This document shows, piece after piece, positions 5,755 to 8,980 of a stretch of DNA of 8,980 nt. Where the stretch lies: contig QENJ01000239.1 of NCBI GenBank assembly GCA_013374505.1, forward strand, positions 1-8,980, read 5' to 3'. This DNA comes from Candidatus Methanophagaceae archaeon. GTDB taxonomy: Archaea; Halobacteriota; Syntropharchaeia; Alkanophagales; Methanospirareceae. Below the pieces are notes generated by a model. The model saw nothing but the letters and a program-made list of their open reading frames with translations. It was not told the DNA's origin and did no database searches. Each line of letters opens with the position of its first letter. Position 1 is the first letter of the stretch. The translations under genes were made by a program, and so were the position numbers.

Positions 5755-6270
5755 TTGAAAACAAAAACAATAGGCACGTTGTTGATAGCGGGATTGGTAG
5801 TGCTTTCTGCGATGGTTGTGTTTGCAGGTACGGCGGCTGCGCAAGGTTTTCCCCCTGAGAACCCAGAAGACGATCCGAATAAGATATATGGATATATAAC
5901 CGATGGTAATGGTAATCCTATTAGTGGGCATACTGTCGAAATTAAAAAGGATCATGATGGAAAATGGCATGTGATAGGTGGTACGCTTACTACTGACGCT
6001 AATGGCTACTACGACACCGGCTATGTTAAGATGTTACTCGTAGGTTATGGTTGGCCAAGCGATAACTACCAAATGTATCTGGATGGTAATTTAGTTGCGA
6101 CTACAACTGTAGAGAATAGCGATTGGGTATGGGATGATCCACGGTGGCACTTCAAGTTTTCATATGGCTGGGACCATCAGATTCCAGAATTCGCATCAAT
6201 AGCAATACCAGCCATAGCTGTCTTAGGACTATTCCTATTCTTCAACAAGCGCAAACAGCGAAAAGACTAA
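5755..6270 (+). CDS. Secreted surface protein with one Ig-like/Cna-B-type domain and a PEF-CTERM sorting signal
   Basis: From the TTG start the product is 171 residues. A signal peptide opens it: basic KTKTIG, a hydrophobic core (LLIAGLVVLSAMVVFAG) and a cleavage site near TAAAQG. A short acidic Pro-rich spacer follows. A beta-rich segment, KIYGYITDGNGNPISGHTVEI...TTDANGYYDT, has the pattern of carboxypeptidase-regulatory/Cna-B-like domains, which are structural or adhesive. A Trp-rich stretch (DWVWDDPRWHF) leads to the C-terminus: PEF, a hydrophobic helix (SIAIPAIAVLGLFLFF) and NKRKQRK. This three-part end is the PEF-CTERM signal that archaeosortases (the ArtC type) are thought to process, anchoring the protein outside the membrane. 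It appears to be a single-gene unit with its own TATA box, palindrome and terminator. The sorting signal is clear; the biological role is unknown. The alternative start is GTG at 5740. Confidence 0.88.
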   Translation: MKTKTIGTLLIAGLVVLSAMVVFAGTAAAQGFPPENPEDDPNKIYGYITDGNGNPISGHTVEIKKDHDGKWHVIGGTLTTDANGYYDTGYVKMLLVGYGWPSDNYQMYLDGNLVATTTVENSDWVWDDPRWHFKFSYGWDHQIPEFASIAIPAIAVLGLFLFFNKRKQRKD

Positions 6271-6286
6271 AAACAAAAGAACTTTT

Positions 6287-6321
6287 GATTGGGCTTTTTT
6301 TTTCCAATCCATTTTTTATTT
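6287..6321 (+). terminator. Terminator of the PEF-CTERM gene
   Basis: GATTGG (6287-6292) and CCAATC (6304-6309) form a perfect six-base stem around a run of nine T, and attttttatttta follows. Further T runs (6368-6375, 6386-6391) continue the tract. This suits both hairpin-assisted and T-tract archaeal termination. Confidence 0.6.
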
Positions 6322-6334
6322 TATACCTAAAAGC

Positions 6335-6362
6335 GTGAAACGTAAACTACTGATCATTTCAC
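6335..6362. repeat. Small inverted repeat upstream of the 6406 gene
   Basis: GTGAAA (6335-6340) and TTTCAC (6357-6362) are inverted copies separated by 16 bases that include the palindrome TGATCA. It lies 44 bases before the next gene and could be a regulatory site or simply part of the terminator region. The arms are short. Confidence 0.25.
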
Positions 6363-6405
6363 ATCCGTTTTTTTTGCCACTTTTCCTTTTTTAGCTAAAA
6401 CCGTA

Positions 6406-6750
6406 ATGTTATATTACAGAAACATGACACTCCCAGCCGAGGCAAAACGGAATTTAGAAGAAGCGATAGATGACTGGCTCTTGAGATTTGACGAAATAGC
6501 AGAATCGGAATCCGAATTCTTAAAAAGAATAGGAATAGAGCCAACGCTTGAAACTTTACTGAGTTATACAGCCGGAATATTAGATTCTATTGTTGGAGGC
6601 TATATCCATTCTAAATACGATCGGAAAATGACCGAAGCGGAAGATGCGGAACTTATAGAACTTCTGAACGTTTTTTTACCCGAGTTCGAACACAAATTCA
6701 AATCGTTTTTGCACGCCCAAAAAACAACCACCCAAAGCAAACGCCGCTAA
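6406..6750 (+). CDS. Small acidic helical hypothetical protein
   Basis: The product is 114 residues from ATG at 6406, or 108 from the ATG at 6424 (MTLPAEAKRNLEEA), which looks the more natural N-terminus. It is strongly helical, with heptad-like hydrophobic spacing: an acidic helix (about 10-40, EEAIDDWLLRFDEIAESESEF), a less charged middle (TLETLLSYTAGILDSIVGGYIHSKYDRK), another acidic helix (EDAELIELLNVFLPEFEHKF), and a basic Gln/Thr-rich tail (TTTQSKRR). There is no signal peptide and no clear transmembrane segment, so it is probably cytoplasmic. It lies in the same direction as the PEF-CTERM gene but beyond that gene's terminator, so it is probably transcribed separately. No Shine-Dalgarno site precedes either ATG. 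I do not recognise the family; its codon and residue make-up looks like a genuine gene. Confidence 0.7.
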   Translation: MLYYRNMTLPAEAKRNLEEAIDDWLLRFDEIAESESEFLKRIGIEPTLETLLSYTAGILDSIVGGYIHSKYDRKMTEAEDAELIELLNVFLPEFEHKFKSFLHAQKTTTQSKRR

Positions 6751-6768
6751 ATGGCACAATTGATTTTT

Positions 6769-6903
6769 CCAGTGAAATCACTATACCCCCTAATTTTACC
6801 GCAGAGCGCGCAGAGAACGCAGAGACATTAGAAAAACCAAGCGGAGTTTGGAACACACTTAAACTCTGCGCCCTCTGCGATCTCCGCGTTGATAAATCAC
6901 TGG
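6769..6903. repeat. Intergenic inverted-repeat element with CGCAGAG modules (element B)
   Basis: The left arm at 6800-6824 contains three CGCAGAG copies; the right arm at 6864-6888 contains their inverted counterparts. The two 25-base arms pair at 20 positions with no gaps. An outer pair, ccagtga (6769-6775) and tcactgg (6897-6903), extends the symmetry. The loop of about 39 bases is A-rich. The element occupies most of the 176-base gap between two convergent genes. Similar CGCAGAG-type intergenic repeats occur, to my recollection, in many genomes. It may be a bidirectional terminator, a small mobile repeat, or both. Confidence 0.7.
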
Positions 6904-6926
6904 TTTTTTCGATTGCGCCCGCTAAT

Positions 6927-7694
6927 TTAATCCTGCACCTTCGAGCGTTCTAAGCTAAGCCACATGAGCAACTTCTCCCGGAACTCATTCGCTTCCACAC
7001 TCGTCCGCTTCCGTGGTCGCGGTATGTCAATACCCGCGCATTTGATCAGATTACCAGGTCGTGCGGTCATCACAGCAACTCTATCCGCGAGATAAACCGC
7101 TTCGTCCACGCTATGCGTCACGAACAATATGGTCTTCTTGGTCCTCTGCCAGATCTCCAGCAGCTCTTCCTGAAGTGCATTTCTCGTCTGCGCATCCACC
7201 GAGCCAAAAGGTTCATCCATCAACAATATCGAAGGTTCCGGTGCGATAGCTCGTGCAATCGCGACACGCTGTTTCATACCGCCCGAAAGTTCATACGGAT
7301 ACATATTCTCAAAACCTTTTAGACCTACAAGCTCTATGCACTCCTTAGCGATTCTATACCGCTCCTGCTTCCCCATTTTCCGGAGCTCGAGCCCAAAAGT
7401 AACGTTTTTTAGGACCGTTCGCCATGGAAACAGCGAATATTCCTGGAATACCATACCTCTATCAGGAGACGGACCTTTTAGTTCTTTGCCATCCAGGATA
7501 ATCGTACCGCTGCTTGGCTCGTCCAAACCCGCTATCAGCCTCAGTAACGTGCTTTTGCCACAACCGGACGGCCCGATAATGCATAAAAATTCGGATGGTT
7601 TCACACCTACATTAAAGCGATCCAACGCCATTAGCTCGCCTTCTTCTGTTTCAAACGTCTTCGTCACATCCCGGATTTCTAGTTTGTGGTTCAT
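6927..7694 (-). CDS. ABC importer ATPase of the nitrate/sulfonate/taurine type
   Basis: This is the cytoplasmic ATP-hydrolysing subunit that powers the importer encoded with it. The 255 residues carry every ABC element in order: Walker A GPSGCGKST (41-49), Q-loop Gln84 in GMVFQEYSLFPW, signature LSGGM (136-140), Walker B ILLMDE (156-161), D-loop SVDA (165-168, where relatives usually have ALDA) and the switch His194 in FVTHSVDEA. FQEYSLFPWRTVLKNV and the C-terminal TARPGNLIKCAGIDIPRPR are typical of the SsuB/TauB/NrtD group. Its ATG lies three bases after the permease stop, so the two are co-transcribed and probably translationally linked. All catalytic residues are present. The substrate (nitrate, sulfonate, taurine, a pyrimidine precursor or other) cannot be read from the ATPase, so no symbol is given. 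Confidence 0.95.
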   Translation of the reverse strand: MNHKLEIRDVTKTFETEEGELMALDRFNVGVKPSEFLCIIGPSGCGKSTLLRLIAGLDEPSSGTIILDGKELKGPSPDRGMVFQEYSLFPWRTVLKNVTFGLELRKMGKQERYRIAKECIELVGLKGFENMYPYELSGGMKQRVAIARAIAPEPSILLMDEPFGSVDAQTRNALQEELLEIWQRTKKTILFVTHSVDEAVYLADRVAVMTARPGNLIKCAGIDIPRPRKRTSVEANEFREKLLMWLSLERSKVQD

Positions 7695-7697
7695 TTA

Positions 7698-8492
7698 TTA
7701 TTGTGTCACCATCCCCTTTTTCCATTTTAATAAGCGCTCATCCACAAAATATCTGAATACGCGATCTAAAACCAGGGCTATTAAACCCAGGAGTATCATA
7801 TACGCAACGACCCTATCCATCATCTGTAAGGGGAAGAAAATACATAATAATCTATAACCCAAACCATAGCGACTCACACCAAAGTACTCCGCAGCTACCA
7901 AACACATCCAGCCCACACCCATCCCCACACGTATCCCTGTGGCGATATAAGGCAGTGAAAACGGAATAGCGACTAATCTGATCAGTTTACTTTCTTTTTC
8001 ACAGCCTAAAACCTTGGCTGCGTCTATATACGTTTTATCCACTTCTCGGAACCCTGTGTACGTGTTTATCAATATAGGGAAGACAGCACCTATGAACACA
8101 ATAAAACCGGCTGCAGAATGCGTGAGTCCGATCCAGATGATGGCGAAAGGTATCCATGCTAACGGTGGAATTGGACGCAATACTTCGATTATGGCGTCTA
8201 AAGCTCTATTTGCTGTTCTGAACCAACCCATAAGCATTCCCAAGGTTATCCCAACCACAGCACCTGCACCTAAGCCGATAGCGAAATGTAGAAGGCTGGT
8301 ACAAATATCCAGAGGTATTAAGTCAAATAACTCGAAATAAGCAAGGAATACGGCATGCGGACTGGGTAGAATACCCTTGTCTTTTATAACAAAGACTGCT
8401 ACCATCTCCCAGATTAGGATGGCTACGCATAATGAAATAACTTCTATGACGCCTCTACGGTTTAAGAACTGTAATACCCTATTTTTTAGCAT
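7698..8492 (-). CDS. ABC importer permease of the SsuC/TauC type
   Basis: This is the membrane channel subunit, 264 residues with about six hydrophobic segments (near 15-36, 66-90, 103-123, 127-147, 180-202 and 227-247). The cytoplasmic EAA loop, which docks to the ATPase, is DAAKVLGCEKESKLIRLVAIP at 157-177 and is followed by the typical PYIATGIRVGMGVGW. LPSPHAVF (42-49) and EVLRPIPPLAWIPFAIIWIGL (103-123) are hallmarks of the nitrate/sulfonate/taurine permease branch. It is complete and normal in length, and probably works as a homodimer. It ends in tandem TAA TAA just before the ATPase ATG. No Shine-Dalgarno site precedes its ATG. An AT-rich stretch with TATA-like ttttaataat about 15-25 bases upstream leaves room for an internal promoter. 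Family certain; substrate unknown. Confidence 0.95.
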   Translation of the reverse strand: MLKNRVLQFLNRRGVIEVISLCVAILIWEMVAVFVIKDKGILPSPHAVFLAYFELFDLIPLDICTSLLHFAIGLGAGAVVGITLGMLMGWFRTANRALDAIIEVLRPIPPLAWIPFAIIWIGLTHSAAGFIVFIGAVFPILINTYTGFREVDKTYIDAAKVLGCEKESKLIRLVAIPFSLPYIATGIRVGMGVGWMCLVAAEYFGVSRYGLGYRLLCIFFPLQMMDRVVAYMILLGLIALVLDRVFRYFVDERLLKWKKGMVTQ

Positions 8493-8516
8493 TTGAATTT
8501 AATTGCATTATTAAAA

Positions 8517-8542
8517 TAAAAATAAAAAAGAGGAGCTAGCTC
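8517..8542 (-). terminator. Candidate attenuating terminator between binding-protein and permease genes
   Basis: On the minus strand the palindrome GAGCTAGCTC (8542-8533) is followed at once by CCTC and T-rich runs (TTTTTTATTTTTA). It lies just after the second stop of the binding-protein frame (8547) and before the permease ATG. Partial termination here would give more binding protein than permease, a common arrangement in ABC import operons. The stem is short. Confidence 0.4.
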
Positions 8543-8569
8543 AATATTAAACTCTCCTCCTCAATATTA
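8540..8569. repeat. 10-base direct repeat
   Basis: ctcaatatta occurs at 8540-8549 and again at 8560-8569, twenty bases apart, across the end of the binding-protein frame. Probably a chance or slippage product; no function is evident. Confidence 0.35.
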
Positions 8570-8711
8570 CACATGCTACTGCGATTGCCATAGCAATTGC
8601 GAATGCAGCAGTAAATCCTGGCATCGGTGGCGTTGGTGTTGTAGTTGGTGCTGCTGTTGGCGTTGCAGTTGGCGTTGCAGTTGGCGTTGGTGTTGCCGTT
8701 ATTACAGGCGT
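8547..8711 (-). other. In-frame continuation of the binding-protein gene after its TAA: Pro-Thr linker and PGF-CTERM anchor
   Basis: Directly after the TAA at 8714-8712, the same frame runs on for 54 sense codons to a TAA at 8549-8547. It encodes TPVITATPTPTATPTATPTA..., then MPGF (8624-8613), a small-residue hydrophobic helix (TAAFAIAMAIAVACVIL) and RRRV. That is a complete PGF-CTERM signal, the substrate tag of archaeosortase A, which normally follows exactly such a Thr-Pro linker. Because linker and anchor share the frame and the compositional bias of the upstream codons, this was, or still is, the true C-terminus of the binding protein. The alternatives are a recent nonsense mutation, a base-call or assembly error, or some level of readthrough. 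Confidence 0.85.
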
Positions 8712-8980
8712 TTAAACCGGTGGTGCTGGTGGCGTAAGCGTAGGAGTTACTTCTGGTGTAGGTGCCGGACCCTCCATGATTTTGTCATAAAAGCTTGTAT
8801 CAAAGAGGTCTTTCTCGGTTAGCAGTTTATCTATGTACCCCATTTCATAGTACACTTTTACATATTCGAGAGTCGAATTGATCTCGAGATGCGGGTCGGA
8901 AATCCATGCCCCGTCCCAGTTCTCAAGCGACTTTTTCACGATCTCAATATCCGAACCCTGTATTTTCTTAGTAAATATCT
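8712..8980 (-). CDS. 3' end of the ABC importer substrate-binding protein (NMT1/SsuA/TauA-like), stopped before its anchor
   Basis: The frame is open to the right edge (8980), so the N-terminus, signal peptide and ligand-binding core lie outside the window; a GTG at 8939 is internal. The visible end reads ...IEIVKKSLENWDGAW, ISDPHLEINSTLEYVKVYYEMGYI, then KLLTEKDLFDTSFYDKI, which resembles the last helices of NMT1/ThiY/SsuA-like periplasmic-type binding proteins. A linker GPAPTPEVTPTLTPPAPPV follows, then TAA. The role is to capture the substrate outside the cell and deliver it to the permease encoded next. It is the first visible gene of the three-part import cluster and the usual partner of this permease and ATPase type. 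As written, the product would lack its membrane anchor. The family call is moderately strong given the short visible part; substrate unknown. Confidence 0.8.
   Translation of the reverse strand, partial: IFTKKIQGSDIEIVKKSLENWDGAWISDPHLEINSTLEYVKVYYEMGYIDKLLTEKDLFDTSFYDKIMEGPAPTPEVTPTLTPPAPPV

Noticed and set aside
5565..5858. Plus-strand frame MRVWRFSKELAKKG... running into the PEF-CTERM gene
   Set aside because: It runs through the T8 run, the TATA box and palindrome, then overlaps the signal peptide of a clear gene in another frame. The first 30 residues look passable but the rest does not.
6751..6926. Element B as a structural RNA gene such as a tRNA
   Set aside because: No cloverleaf, anticodon arm or CCA-type end; the symmetry is one long imperfect hairpin.
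7061..7857. Plus-strand frames opposite the ABC ATPase and permease
   Set aside because: Shadows of genes whose motifs are complete on the minus strand.
8712..8714. Recoding of the internal stop as pyrrolysine
   Set aside because: Pyrrolysine is encoded by TAG; this codon is TAA, and no recoding element is apparent in the linker.

Overview
The window looks like chromosomal DNA from a euryarchaeon, most likely a methanogen or anaerobic methane/alkane oxidiser of the broad Methanomicrobia type. The placement rests on several features together. These are an archaeal Elp3 with the short CxxxxCxxC radical-SAM cysteine spacing, a PAC2-family proteasome-assembly chaperone, a CBS/DRTGG-containing family II pyrophosphatase, TATA-like promoters with few Shine-Dalgarno sites, and secreted proteins carrying archaeosortase-type C-terminal signals (one PEF-CTERM, one PGF-CTERM). 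The exact lineage cannot be fixed from this sequence. No rRNA, tRNA, CRISPR array, transposase or phage gene was seen.

Layout. Positions 3-536 (+) hold the 3' end of an unrecognised, probably extracellular protein ending in a Pro-Thr repeat tail. Convergent to it is a minus-strand pair, a PAC2 protein (3011-2202) followed by elp3 (2209-617), overlapping by 8 bases and almost certainly co-transcribed. Divergent from that pair, across 49 bases, is a large CBS-regulated manganese-type inorganic pyrophosphatase (3061-4761, +). A structured inverted-repeat element (about 4788-4915) separates it from a small hypothetical gene on the minus strand (5263-4970). A roughly 490-base non-coding stretch follows. 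It contains two good TATA boxes, a possible short RNA and a perfect 17-base palindrome placed like an operator. It leads into a secreted PEF-CTERM protein (5755-6270, +), which has its own terminator, and then a small acidic helical hypothetical protein (6406-6750, +). A second, different inverted-repeat element (about 6769-6903) separates that gene from a minus-strand ABC importer cluster.

The importer reads right to left: the 3' end of a substrate-binding protein (from beyond 8980), then a membrane permease (8492-7698), then an ATPase (7694-6927). All three resemble the nitrate/sulfonate/taurine (SsuABC/TauABC/NrtABC) group; the substrate cannot be deduced. The most notable anomaly is in the binding-protein gene. 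The frame stops at a TAA (8714-8712), yet continues in the same frame for 54 codons through a Pro-Thr linker and a textbook PGF-CTERM anchor to a second stop at 8549-8547. The membrane anchor is therefore either cut off by a nonsense change, reached by readthrough, or hidden by a sequencing error.

How the genes relate: the left half is housekeeping (tRNA wobble modification, proteasome assembly, pyrophosphate removal). The right half is cell-surface biology (sorted surface proteins and nutrient uptake). The two intergenic inverted repeats both lie between convergent genes, where they may act as two-way terminators or be small non-autonomous repeats.
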